NCBI GenBank assembly: GCA_039654915.1
Contig: CM077597.1
Span: 89,158,001-89,222,000 of the forward strand
Length of the DNA: 64,000 bases
Direction: 5' to 3'
Source of the DNA: Aquilaria yunnanensis
Lineage: Eukaryota; Streptophyta; Magnoliopsida; Malvales; Thymelaeaceae
A program made the position numbers and the translations under genes. Position 1 is the stretch's first letter. Each line of letters begins with the position of its first letter. Below, piece after piece: positions 9,454 to 20,525 of this stretch. A model generated the notes under the pieces. That model saw only the letters and a program-made list of their open reading frames with translations. It had not been told where the DNA came from and did not search any database.

Positions 9454-11096
9454 GGTCTACAGCCTGCACCCTAGCTGCCGTAGATGGGCTTTTTGGAAGT
9501 TGTGGCGTGGTTAAATGCTTTTAAGTAATTATTTCAGCATTTGGGGCTATATGTTTAAGCTACTTGGTCATGTATTTATTCCTTTCATCTGTTTGCTTTC
9601 TTTATTTTGTTAATGTTCCCATCTCGGTTATATGCTTTGATGTAATTATCTCATTGTAATTATCTCTCTCTCTCTCTCTGTCTCTCTCTCAACCTGTCAA
9701 TACCTTAAAACCCAAGGCTAGTTTCACAAAGTAACACAGCTCGTATTCACAAGGTCACTGGCAGCTCGTATCGACCCGCAAATTACCCGCCTGAACCCGT
9801 ATGCAAACAAACTAGCATCATCGTTGTGGATGAAATTCTCCTCAACGATGTGATCTCATATACGTAATGCTAAGTCAATGCTTGTAGATTGGATGGCCTT
9901 TTTCCGCAACTGTAAGGCAGAAACGATAAAACAAGAAATAAGGAGAAAAAAATGATTTACAATCTGTTAACTGACTTTTCTAGTTGTAAGGGCCTGTGAA
10001 TAAATTTTATATGCAAGTTATGAGGTTAAAAACTTATAGAAATAGGAAATTATTATTATTTTATGTAAAATAAAATGTATCATAAAATATTGATATTATA
10101 TTAGTAATATTGTTGGACAAATATGGTTAGAATTAATAATTGTTTCAAGTTAATGAAGATTAGAATTAATAAATAATAGATACACACATACATATTTATG
10201 ACACTAGTAGATATATATATGTAACACTAGTAGATAAAATGGAAAATACGATCATAAATAAATTTTAAAAAATAGGAAACAAGTTGCAGTCATTTTAATA
10301 AATACTAAATAATTTATTAGCAAATTTTTTTGTGAAATGTTTATGAAATAAATGAAATTTAATAAAAAAGAGAAAGAGAAAGAGAAAGACTCAATTAACA
10401 CAATAATATGTTGGAATAAAAAAAAATAAGAAATGAGAGTTAATGTAAAAATTGAGTTAATGAAAACATGAAAAGAGAGTTAATGTATTAGTAGTAAGTA
10501 AATTTGTTGTTAAAAGTAAATGCAGATAGAATGGGGAGATGGTGAAATGGAAAATATTAGTAGTGTTTAGAATACCTAAAATTTTCCAATAATATTTATC
10601 AATTTGTTCATACCATATTGATCAACACATAAATGTTCACCACATTAGTGTGGAAGAAGAATACAAAGTGAAGTGTGACATGAATGATCAAGGGCACAAA
10701 TGTCTCTTAGACGTACTCAGGTCAATAGTAGTATTTTAGAATATAATGAACAAGATGTGAAGAACTTCAGAAAAAAAAAAAAAACAGAAGAACATGAGAA
10801 AAATGTGATACAATGCATGAACATGCAGTTGAAATGTAAAAAAAAGCAATTGACTGTTGTACTTAAAAAATAATTAAATTTGGTGAACTAGCATTTATAT
10901 TTAGTAAAAAGTGTTTACGAGATATAAAAAGTGATAAAGGGAAAAGAAAAAAGTCTATGAGATATAAAAAGTGATAAAGGTAGAAGAAAAATGTTGGCAC
11001 CACCTTTTTTGGGAAAAAAGCACTCCAGTTCTAAAACTTTTAGTCTTTTACCAAATCAATTGTAAAAGTTATCTAATTTCTACTCGAGTCTTCTCC
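9454..11096. other. PELPK 3' flank and AT-rich spacer
   Basis: The 3' untranslated part is followed by a CT microsatellite (9660-9690). Bases 9699-9912 recur at 48015-48218. From about 9960 on the sequence is AT-rich, with a short (AGAAAG)n at 10368-10388 and a duplicated ~50-base block near 10915-10985 (GATATAAAAAGTGATAAAGG). No coding region is seen. Confidence 0.5.
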
Positions 11097-11880
11097 TAAA
11101 ATGAACTGGTTCAAGTTCAAGGGGTTACTAGTTCACTTTCAGGCCCTTGAATGTGAACCAGTACTTACCGATTCACATTTAGGGGGTTATTGGTTCTCGT
11201 TCAGATCCTTGCATGTAAACCAATGATCCCCTAAATGTGAACCAGTACATATCGGTTCACATTTAAGAGAGTCACTGGTTCTCCTTTAGGCCCCTGATTG
11301 TGAACCAGGGTTCACCCTCTTAAATGTGAACCAGTACTTACCAGTTTATATTCAAGGGGTCATTGGTTCTCTTTTAGGCCCTTGCATGTGAAGCAATGAC
11401 CTCTGGAATGTGAACCAGCATTTACTAGTTCACATTTAAAGGGTCACTAGTTCTCTTTCTAGCCCCTAAATGTGAACTAATGACCCTCTGAATGTAAAAC
11501 AGTACTTACCGATTCACATTCAGAGGGGTCACTAGTTCTTCATCAGGCCCCTGAATATGAACTGGGGACCCCTTGAATGTGAACTGGTAAGTCAGGCCCT
11601 TGAATGTAAACCAGGAACCCCCTGAATGTGATCCAGGGGTCATTGGTTCTCCTTCAAGCCCCTGAATGTAAACTTAGGAACCCCTGATCAGATTGTGAAC
11701 TAATACTTACCGGTTCACATTCAGTGGGTCACTGATTCTCCATCAAGCCCCTAAATGTGAACCAGGGACTCCCTAAATATGAACTAGTATTTACTAGTTG
11801 ACATTTAGGGGGTCACTGGTTCTCCATCATGTCCCTAAATGTGAATCGGTTTACTTTTAAGGTCTCTGGTTCACAATCAA
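11097..11880. repeat. ~85-bp tandem array rich in inverted repeats
   Basis: About eight to nine diverged units share the core GTGAACCAGTACTTACCGGT plus its inverted arm TTCACATTCAGGGGGTCAC. Core positions near 11160, 11246, 11332, 11418, 11501, 11701 and 11785 give a period of about 85. Each unit can pair GTGAACC with GGTTCAC across a short loop. No open frame runs through it. Confidence 0.75.
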
Positions 11881-12368
11881 CCTAGTTATCTATCATTTTT
11901 TTTTACATTATTGCTTTTTATTTCAACTAATTGTTTTTGTGCTTGCCTTGTCACTTTTCTTTCCATATTTACGCGTTTGTTGTCCCTAACTCGCTTTGTT
12001 CTGTTAGATTCTTTCTATCTCAAACCACAAACAAAAAAGAACAATGCGGTTGCACCCCAGCCACCAATAAACTTCCTTATCTGCCCATTGTGCGAATCAT
12101 TGCCCTCCCTAATAGATTCAGACTTTCATGAAACCTCTTCCCACTTTCAAGTGTCAGTCCGATGAATTTCTTTTCCTTCGCTTTCGTCTCTTTCAATATA
12201 TTTTCATTTTCCAATTTATTTCTTTTCTTATTTTTTTTTCTCACTCATCAATATTTGGTTAACAGATAATAGGTTAAAGATCTAATGACTCATCAATATC
12301 CGATGACACCTAGAATGCTAAAGCATACAGCTGTCGTTGGGACGCTGTGGCAAATGTAGAAATCCCCT
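11881..12368. other. Unassigned spacer
   Basis: It contains a moderately GC-richer stretch around 12000-12150 open in two plus frames, but without recognisable protein features or splice support. I see no gene here. Confidence 0.3.
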
Positions 12369-13886
12369 AATAAGTAAGGCAGTCAATGTTATGCATGGAG
12401 AAAAACTAGCGTAAGAAACTAAGTACACGTAGAAGGAAGATCTGGTGACTTATCACAGGTTTTCTGTATGTGCTACAGCCATCCAAATTCTAAAGCACGC
12501 CTCTTTGTCAGACTTTTGTATCTTTTTTTTTTTTCCTTAAAGAAAACTTTTTACTCATAAAAAAAATGCTACCACCTCCTCTTAAATACTTTAAAATATC
12601 TAAGTTTGATATGAAAAATTAACGAAAAGAAAAATTTGTGTGCCGTTTTTACTTTTATTTTTTATTTTTTTTCAATGTAATTAAACTAAGAGTGATGAAA
12701 AAATTGTATACTGAGATAATTGTTTGACGAGTTATATGATAATAATTTACTAAATATAAAAATGCTAAAAGTTTTGAGACAACCTAAAATAGTAAATATT
12801 GTGAAGAATGTGATATGGAGAGAATACTTATATATATTTAATGTATCCTTGAACCATTTTGTCTTTCAGATAGACTAAATAATAATGAGTTGTTTACTTT
12901 ATTCTTAGTTTTATTTATTAATTTCACTTAAATATATACTGATTAAAAATCTATAATTTTAAAAAGTCAAAAAGTATTTTTAAATTATTTTTTAAAAATA
13001 AGAATCTTTATTGAATTTTTTTAGTTGGTTGAGGAAAAAATTGTAAAAAATTAATTATTTCTAAAAAATTTTATTGAAGTGATTATTAGATAGGTAAAGT
13101 TCTAGTTTTTAAATAACATTGATTCTGGAAAAATCAATATAGTTAAAAATAATGAATTTTTATTTATTCCACAATAATAATACTTCCCCTGTATCACCAA
13201 ACTTGTTATATTTATTATTTATAGTAATTAATTCATGACTTTATTTCTTGCAATGTTTCTCATAAAAATATAAACTTTTTATATGAAAATGATACCTTAA
13301 AACTTATAGTTTGCAAATATAATTCGATTACTTTTCGGTCACAAATCCATCACTATGACTAAAATCAATCTCTGGTGTAGTGATAAATGCTTGAATATGG
13401 GTGTAGTTGGTCCGACATGGTTGAGGGTGAGCTACTGAAGGGCTCACTCAAATATCAAAGTAGTCTCCTTTTCCCATCCTAACTCAAGGTCCGATTCACC
13501 AACTCACCAACACCCGCAACTTCCCAGTTCCACTTCCATACGCTATACTCACAAAAAGCACAAGAGAATTGAGAGATTTTTTTTTTCTAAAAAAAAAGAG
13601 ATAAAAGAAAAGAAGAAAGAAAAAATATTGCAAATATGTTAAGCTCTTTAAATTAAGGATATTTGGGCGGCTGAACTTCGTATAAAGCTACTAAACTAAG
13701 GACATGTATTGGCGAGAGGTTGAACCAACCAAAGACAAAAAGTTCATACCAAACTCAAAAGCTCTCAGTTCTTGCTTCCCAAACTATAAAAAGCCCATAT
13801 TACATGTAACAGAGACCATCCCTTGCTTTCTGAAGTGTTACTCTTACTGTGTTTGGCATTGTCTGATTTGGAGTTTGATCATCAAC
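12369..13886 (+). repeat. PELPK upstream unit, copy 3
   Basis: Collinear with copies 1, 2 and 4 from AATAAGTAAGGCAGTCAAT onward. It lacks the foldback element, the hAT MITE and the CACTA-like insert. A unique poly-T / purine-rich insert is at 13576-13640. The TATA box TATAAAAA is at 13785-13792, about 100 bases before the ATG. Confidence 0.75.
13785..13792 (+). promoter_or_regulatory. TATA box of PELPK copy 3
   Basis: TATAAAAA at the position equivalent to 8906 in copy 2 and 5894 in copy 1; the surrounding block is conserved. Confidence 0.6.
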
Positions 13887-14273
13887 ATGGGTCTCCATCA
13901 ATTTCCTGCACTTTGCCTCTCCTTGTTCCTCATCGCCATGTGGTCAGCAATCAGCAAAGCTGATTTGGTTTCTGCTCGACGGCTTCTTCAGATACCGGAG
14001 CTTCCCAAGCCTGAATATCATCAACTTCCTCCTCTTCCCGAGTTCCCAAAACCTGAAGTGCCTAAAGTTGTAGTCCCAACACTGCCAGAGTTGCCAAAAC
14101 ATGAAGTGCCTGAACTACCTAAAGTCGACGTCCCACCATTTCCGGAGTTGCCAAAACCTGAAGTGCCTAAATTGCCTGAATTGCCAAAACTTGAGGTTCC
14201 TCAATTACCTGAACTACCAAAGATGCCTGAAATCCCTATCCCAACTTTCATTCCTCACCCCATCAGCCCATGA
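13887..14273 (+). CDS. PELPK: PELPK-type secreted proline-rich protein, second gene
   Basis: 128 residues in one exon. Residues 1-25 form a signal peptide nearly identical to that of the gene at 9013 (LSLFLIAMWSAISKA). The mature chain repeats PELPK / PEFPK / PEVPK and ends IPIPTFIPHPISP, against IPIPTFIPQPTNP in the neighbour. It lacks the perfect 19-residue triplication; one unit is replaced by a divergent VVVPTL stretch. The frame stays open upstream to 13704, but the ATG at 13887 is aligned with the other copies and opens the signal peptide, so it is taken as the start. It is a tandem paralogue in the same orientation, 4.4 kb downstream of the first gene, and a cell-wall role is inferred from the family. 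High confidence that it is a real gene. Confidence 0.87.
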   Translation: MGLHQFPALCLSLFLIAMWSAISKADLVSARRLLQIPELPKPEYHQLPPLPEFPKPEVPKVVVPTLPELPKHEVPELPKVDVPPFPELPKPEVPKLPELPKLEVPQLPELPKMPEIPIPTFIPHPISP

Positions 14274-14328
14274 GGCCTATAGGCTGTAGCCTAGCTACCA
14301 TAGATGGGATTATTGGAAGTTGCGGTGT

Positions 14329-14556
14329 GGTTAATTGCTTTCAAGTAATTATTTCATCGTTTGGGGCTATTTGTTTAAGCTACTCGGTCATGTACTTATC
14401 CCTTTCATCTGTTTGCTTTCTTTATTTGTTAATGTTTCCATCTCGGTTAAATGCTTTCAAGTACTTCTTTCATCGTTTGGGCTTATATGTTTAGGCTACA
14501 TGGTCATGTATTTATTCCTTTCATTATTTGCTTTCTTTATTTGTTAATGTTGCCAT
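14329..14556 (+). repeat. Tandem duplication in the 3' flank of PELPK copy 3
   Basis: Two ~115-bp units (14329-14445 and 14446-14556) both start GGTTAA(T/A)TGCTTTCAAGTA and contain GGTCATGTA(C/T)TTAT. The gene at 9013 has this unit once (9508-9620). A CT-rich microsatellite and a perfect GT/TA/CA palindrome (about 14592-14613) follow. Confidence 0.75.
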
Positions 14557-14644
14557 CTCTCTCTCTCTTTCTCTCTCTTTTTGTGTCTTTTTGTGTGTGT
14601 ATATATACACACACATACACACATAGCCATACAAACAACACTTC

Positions 14645-15254
14645 ATAACATTCAAGATTGCACTTTTAATTATTATTTGGGAAATTTACAAAAAAAACAC
14701 TCCTCTTAAGGTTTTATATAACCTACATTTTGCACAATTTATTTTTGAAAGGAAAAATTACCAAAACTCCCCTTGAAGTTTGGGATAACCTATAGTTGTA
14801 TCCCCCTTTTTTTAAATACCTATAGTTATCCCCTTTTAGAAATAACTTCATCATTCACTGTTACAAGAAAAAAAAAGGAAAAATACCTAACTTTGCCATC
14901 CTAGCATTCTTTCTTAGAAAATTTGTCCCCCCACTCATATATCTAACAAACTACTTCCCTATTTCTCTTCGCCTTCTTCCATCTAACACCGTTGACAGAT
15001 TCCTTTTTTGGGCTGAAGAAGATCTACTAATACGATGGAGAAGTAGAGCAAGGAGAAAGGCAATCACATCGAAAAGGGTTTGAATCGGAGAGCGAATTGC
15101 GAACGTTGAGGGAAGAGGGTCCAAATCGGAAAGGGAATCGTTAACAGTAAGCAAAGAAGGACTAACTTTTGATGCAACAACCAAGGGTTCCTAGTCATCC
15201 ACGACCAGCGGTCAAGAAGCTTGCACTAGAGTGACTCCATGAGGGCGAGGGTTG
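14645..15254. other. Spacer before the Athila-like element, possible TE arm
   Basis: No gene. About 60 bases near 14785-14845 (core ACCTATAGTTGTATCCCCC ... TATAGTTATCC) match in inverted form a segment near 40870-40935 on the far side of the LTR element. The Athila-like element may therefore have landed in an older inverted-repeat element spanning both flanks. Ends were not resolved. Confidence 0.3.
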
Positions 15255-15259
15255 GCGTG

Positions 15260-16285
15260 TGATAAGCTTACATTTGTTATATTTATTTTTTTTCGCATTT
15301 AGCATGTTTTAATGTGTTTTGAAACTTAAAGATCTATTTTGAGTATGTTTTATAGCTTAGAGTATATCTAGATTCAATTGATTAAAAGTGGATTTAATTT
15401 ACATTTGTACAAGTTTTAATTTGGTTGTGTTCTTCCAGGGTTTTGATAGATTGGCGATGTTTCAATAGAAAAATCATATCTTGAGCTACATAAATCAAAA
15501 TTGGGTGATTTTTAATTTATTAAAAAATTAACATCTAGAGCTACAAATCATATAAAGACCATGAAATCCAGTTCGCACGTTAAGGTAGTCAAATTCATCT
15601 TCAAAATCGCGATTTGTGCTTCATTGTTGGTTTAAAAGTAGTTGCGATATTTTAGGCATATCTTTGGTTGTAGATGTCTGTTTTATATTATTCAGGTGTT
15701 ATTTCTAAGCTAAGAAAAAGATCTACAACTTTCATGCTTTGAGTTTTGAGAAATAATAGCTATATCAAGATCAAATTTTAGCTCAAAGTTGCTACAGATG
15801 TTTTGGAATATTTCTTGGCTCATAACTTTAAAACCAGTTTTTATGTAGGTTAATTCCAAAGACCTCTAAACCATATGGGAGAAAATTTCAGCTCAAAGAT
15901 GCAATTCCCTTGGTTATATTAGGGCATTCTAGTTATTTTGAATCTTTTTTTTTGTATGAGGTAATTTTATAACAATATAAAAAGTTTAGGGAAGTTTTAT
16001 AAATTTTACCACAATAGGTTAATTTGTTTAGGTTTCTTTAAATAGAGGCTAGCAGCTGCCGCAGGCTCCTCTAGCTTCTAAAAACTCTCTTTCGTCTCTT
16101 TTCTTCTTTCTTTTCTTTTTGAAGATTTTTCTTGGCCATGTCTAGCTAATTTTTTTTATTCTTTATTAAAGGAAACTGAAATCTCGAATTCTTCAGTACT
16201 ATGAAATCAAAATTACTTTATTTATTCAATTAATACTTTGGATATTTGATGTTCTTCTATGATTAATTTCATGATTGTTTCGTTT
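15260..16285 (+). repeat. Athila-like left LTR, first part
   Basis: TGATAAGCTTACATTTG onward, parallel to 36845-37475 and 39186-39560 of the right LTR. It is cut at the CGTTT target site by the Ogre/Tat-like element and resumes at 32366. The position matching the right LTR's foldback insertion is intact here (AAGATGCAA, 15896-15904). Confidence 0.85.
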
Positions 16286-18597
16286 TGTTGACACCCAATT
16301 TCGTCCGACATTCATTAAAGAAAAAATTAATTAATTAATTAAATTAAAAATTAAAAAAAAAAAAGAAAATAAAAAAAATATATATATTATATATGTATTG
16401 ATAACAATTAGCTTAGGAGGGGGGCATTTTTTTGTTTTATAAAAAATAATAATAATAATAATAATAATATATATATCTGTATATGTGTATAAAAATAATG
16501 AATGAAATAAAAATGATTAATTAAAAAATAATAATAATAATATTAATTAAATAAAATATATTATCTTAGGGGAAGGCAGTAGACTCTTCTGGAGTCCTCT
16601 ATCAGAAAAAAAAATGATTAATTAAAAAATAATAATAATAATATTAATTAAATAAAATATATTATCTTAGGGGAGGGCAGTAGACTCTCCTGGAGTCCTC
16701 TATCAGAAAAAAAAATGATTAATTAAAATAATAATAATAATAATAATATTAATTAAATAAAATATATTATCTTAGGGGAAGGCAGTAGACTCTTCTGGAA
16801 TCCTCTATCAGCTTTTCAGCGGCCATAAAAGCAAAAAAAAGACTCTCTTCCGGAGGGAAAAAAAAACTCTCCTCTCTGCTCTGATCTTCCCCTCCGGCCC
16901 AGGTTCTCTCTTCCAGAACTCTCTCTCTCACATCTCTCTCTTTGGTCGCCTTCCACGAATCTTTTTTCTCTCCCCTTTGATAACTCTAACTCTCTCCTCT
17001 CCCGATTGAACCGTCTCACCTCGCTCAGCTGTTGTCGTTGATCTCCTCTTCTCGGACGCCTCGCCCTGGCCGCCATCGGCAGCCGCTTTTGTTGCCTCGC
17101 CGTTTATCTTCTCCCCCTAGACACCTTGCCGTAGCCGTAGCCGTCGTAAAGCTGTCGCCTTGCTCAGCCTTCTCTCTCTCTCTTCTCCCTCCCTGCTCTC
17201 GTCGTCTTCGACGCTTCAGGCCACCGTTTCTTCTCCTGTCACAGCCTCGACCAGCCGTCGCGTCGCCCACTTCAGCTTCCTCTCCACTCCCCTGTTGCCG
17301 ACGCTTCCGCGCCGTTCTCCCTCCGCCGACGCGTCCTTCACGCCTCACCTCCTGCTCTCCCCCTTCCTCCGGCCGCTGCTCCCCCTCTGCCGCCAGTCTC
17401 CTGCTCTCGCGTCCCGCCTCCCTGGTGCCATCGTTCTCTCGGTCGCAACCTCCCAGCACGAAGACGAAGAACAGATTTTGTTTTTGACTAAGTCAAAGAC
17501 TGTTCTTTTACTTTTTTTTGGTAAAATCCTTGTTTAGTCCTTTGCTTTCTTTGTTTTGTTCATTTAAGTCATTAACATATTTTATGTTGCCGATTAACCC
17601 CCGACAGCAAGATTTTCATTATTCATATTTTTCTTTGTTTTCTTTATTAATATTGGTTTGACCTTACATTAAATTTGATTATTAAGTTGATATAGGAGAA
17701 CAACATAGTATTGTGATTTGATATGTTTATTTATTTATCCTTGTTTTTAGAATAGTTTAATTTTAATTCTATTAGTGCATCTAATGTGTACCAAATTATT
17801 GGTTAAGAGCATTCAAATGTTTGCAAATCCGTTCTTAGTAGGTTTGATAAAATCCTAAGACGGATTATATCCATGTCCGGGTGGTCTGGCAAGATCCATG
17901 GTTTGGATATTAAAAATTAAAATTAAAATTAAATAACGAAACCCAGATCGTAAACCGACTTGTTGTTGCTTCGAATCTGATTTAAAAGTCCATAATTTTG
18001 GCATAATTCTTGTTTACCCCCTGAGTTATTTTTATTTTATCCAGTTAAGCCATTAATTTCATTTTATCTTATAAATCAGTCACGGACAATACTTTTTTTT
18101 TTAATTCTTTCTCTTTTTGTTTTTTGTTCATTTGATGATTTGGCCATGCATCAATTTAATTAATAAATTCACATAGGAATACAAGTTAGGATATCTATTT
18201 TTTTTTAATTTTTTTTAATTTTTTTTTATCTTAAAATCTTTGTAATTTTGATTGAATCTATACGATGCGTTTCAAAGATCAATTTTCGAGAATTCATTCT
18301 ACGCGGGTTTAATAAAATTACAGGATTGAGGAGAAAGTGGCAGCATCTGTCTATTTTCCTGGTTTAATTTTTTGTGCTCTTCTCCTTGGATATTGTTAGT
18401 CTTATTAAAATCCGCACATGAGATTGTATATAACCTTGATTTTGGATTGAAATCAGCTTGATATTTGGGTGCTTCTCTGGTTGAAGGCCACAAAGAACAA
18501 ATCGAAGAAGATGACTTGAGATGGTATTTACCTAACTTTTGGATTAATGACAAAAATGGATCCTTTAGATTACATTTGTGATAAATTAGGCCCTAAA

Positions 18598-18655
<58 letters not shown>

Positions 18656-19440
18656 TTTGGTCATTTATAGCCTAAATAATTACTAAATCGTTTGTTTGCC
18701 ATGAAAATTTTCTGCTTTGTGTACTTCGATCACTGATTTTACTTATTTTTTTTTTATGTTTGTTCAGTTCATTAAAGGCATCTATCAGCTTAGGAATTAA
18801 TATTAAGTATAATTATATAATTAGATTAGATAGACTTTTTAATAATTAATCTAAAAAATTAATTTGACATATTAAAAATAAAAATCACATTTTTGAAAAT
18901 TTCGGTCTATGTGGGCCATTAATAATAATTATATAACTAACAATTAATTAAAGTAATTTTCATATCCAGATGATCCGGCAGGATCTACGGTTTGGAAAAT
19001 ATTAACTTTTTTTTAACTAAATAAATTAAATAAATATAAAGATAAAAATCCATATTTACAATATGGATAAAATTCTTTAAAATTTCATCAAATTCCGTGT
19101 CCGGGTGACTCGGCAGAGTCCATGGTTCGGAATCAAATCTTCCGTGTCCAAATGACTCGGCAGAGTCCATGGTTCGGAAGTATAAAATTCTATACAAATT
19201 AACTTAAAAATCCACATTTCGACTAATTCAGTTAAAATTTCTAAATTAACTAAAAATTATTTAAAAGCAAAGTAACACAAAATTAAAATCAACTAAGGTG
19301 CCAATTTTGGGCGCTATAACAATATTGTTTTAGCGTAACCGTACTCCCGATCCCTGAACTCTCGCAGACCAATTTTAAGGTGACCAATCGACCTAAGAAA
19401 ACTGATTGGTGGCGACTCCAGAAAACCCGACGTTGCCACA
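16286..19440 (+). repeat. Ogre/Tat-like 5' LTR
   Basis: In order: an AT-rich start with an (AAT)n tract near 16445; three ~100-bp tandem units (about 16510-16811), each containing CTTAGGGGAAGGCAGTAGAC; a GC- and CT-rich block (16815-17460); AT-rich sequence; an (ATT)18 microsatellite (18600-18655); and four dispersed copies of a CCGGGTGACTCGGCAGAGTC-like motif (near 17877, 18965, 19100, 19147). It would hold the element's promoter and poly(A) site, but I cannot place either. Confidence 0.9.
16510..16811 (+). repeat. Three ~100-bp tandem units in the 5' LTR
   Basis: Each unit runs AATGATTAATTAA... to ...GAGTCCTCTATCAG. The same three units recur in the 3' LTR at about 29410-29711. Confidence 0.8.
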
Positions 19441-19443
19441 GCT

Positions 19444-19461
19444 TGGCGACTCCACTGGGGA
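19444..19461 (+). other. Ogre/Tat-like primer binding site
   Basis: TGGCGACTCCACTGGGGA, three bases after the 5' LTR; a site of this form (Arg-tRNA type) is usual for Ogre/Tat elements. Confidence 0.75.
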
Positions 19462-20385
19462 CCCTGGTTAGTGAGTCAAGCCTAAAAGTTGATTTATTTT
19501 GTTCTATTTTATTTATTTTTATGTGGATTTATATGTTATATTTACTTATTCTAAACATACATAATGCATTCACAAAATGAAGCTCTATACCCGAGCTTCC
19601 TCAAATCGAACACAATTCTTTCTAAGCGGAATTGGTGTTGTTGTCCTTGTGAGGCCATGGTCTCCAAGCCTTCACCAGTTTCAAAGTAGCAAAGTAGTGT
19701 ATTGCCTTCTGAGACGGTTAGTCTTTGCATGGGCCCACGAAAAGCTACGACTCGAATTAATCCATTCCTTACATTAACCCTAGAGGGTAAGGAATCGGGC
19801 CGTCACTATGATTTAGTGGCGGGATTCAGGAACTATCCCTTGCCTTTTTGATAAGCCACCTTATGCATATAGAACTCCCCACTTAACCATAGAACTGACC
19901 ATAGAATTTCTACCATTTTACCAACGCCATAAGCATATCCTTGTTATGCTGTGTTGTTACTCTACACTTTTCTTCGTATGGTTTTAACTTGTTTATCCAT
20001 AATACTTCATGAGTTGTTAATTACTATTTAACTTGTTAATAACCTTATTTTTCTTTTGTTATACTTCCGTTCTGTGCAATTATTCTTCATGCATCAAAAC
20101 CACGCATCAAATTATGCTAACTTTTTGGTCTTTTAATAATAACTAGAAGTCTTGAAGTTTCACAATAGTTGATAATCAAGCTCACTCATTGCATACATCT
20201 ATTACATCAATCACATGCATATAAAATCTGATAAAAATAATCTCATTGCATGTATTCCATTACATCAATCATGTGCATATAAATTTTGATAAAAAACATA
20301 ATCTCATTATGTATTGCATGCATCCATTGCATCAATCACATACATGTAGAGTCTAATAAAATAAATATTCCTTTAAAAAGGTAAA
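19462..20385 (+). other. Ogre/Tat-like 5' untranslated leader
   Basis: No coding region recognised. Imperfect ~60-base repeats containing CATTGCATGTATTCCATTACATC lie at about 20185-20345 (the repeated core TCATTGCAT...ATCACATGCAT). Confidence 0.4.
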
Positions 20386-20525
20386 ATTGGACCTCAACAC
20401 CGATATCTAACTCGGCTCCAAACAAGATTAATGGTAGAACAAACCGAAGGACGTCTCATAGATATAGAGTCCAAGATAGAAAATATGGCCGGAGCAATTC
20501 CCTCCTCATTACACAAAAAAAAATG
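20386..20525 (+). pseudogene. Possible gag N-terminal remnant
   Basis: A short reading segment contains TRLQTRLMVEQTEGRLIDIE followed by SKIENMAGAIPSS and then a stop at 20522-20524. A Thr-Arg-rich start followed by a Glu/Arg coiled-coil stretch is how many Ogre/Tat Gag proteins begin. No ATG is clearly in place and nothing Gag-like follows, so this is a relic at most. Confidence 0.3.

Noticed and set aside
9091..9514. Antisense and alternative-frame ORFs over the PELPK gene
   Set aside because: Shadows of the 57-bp repeat; the plus frame from 9013 has a signal peptide and is conserved in the paralogue.
17032..17487. 151-codon plus-strand frame and 144-codon antisense frame in the 5' LTR (repeated at 29932-30387)
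   Set aside because: Low-complexity Ser/Pro/Arg or Arg/Glu/Gly product from a CT-rich block, open on both strands; it reflects composition, not coding.
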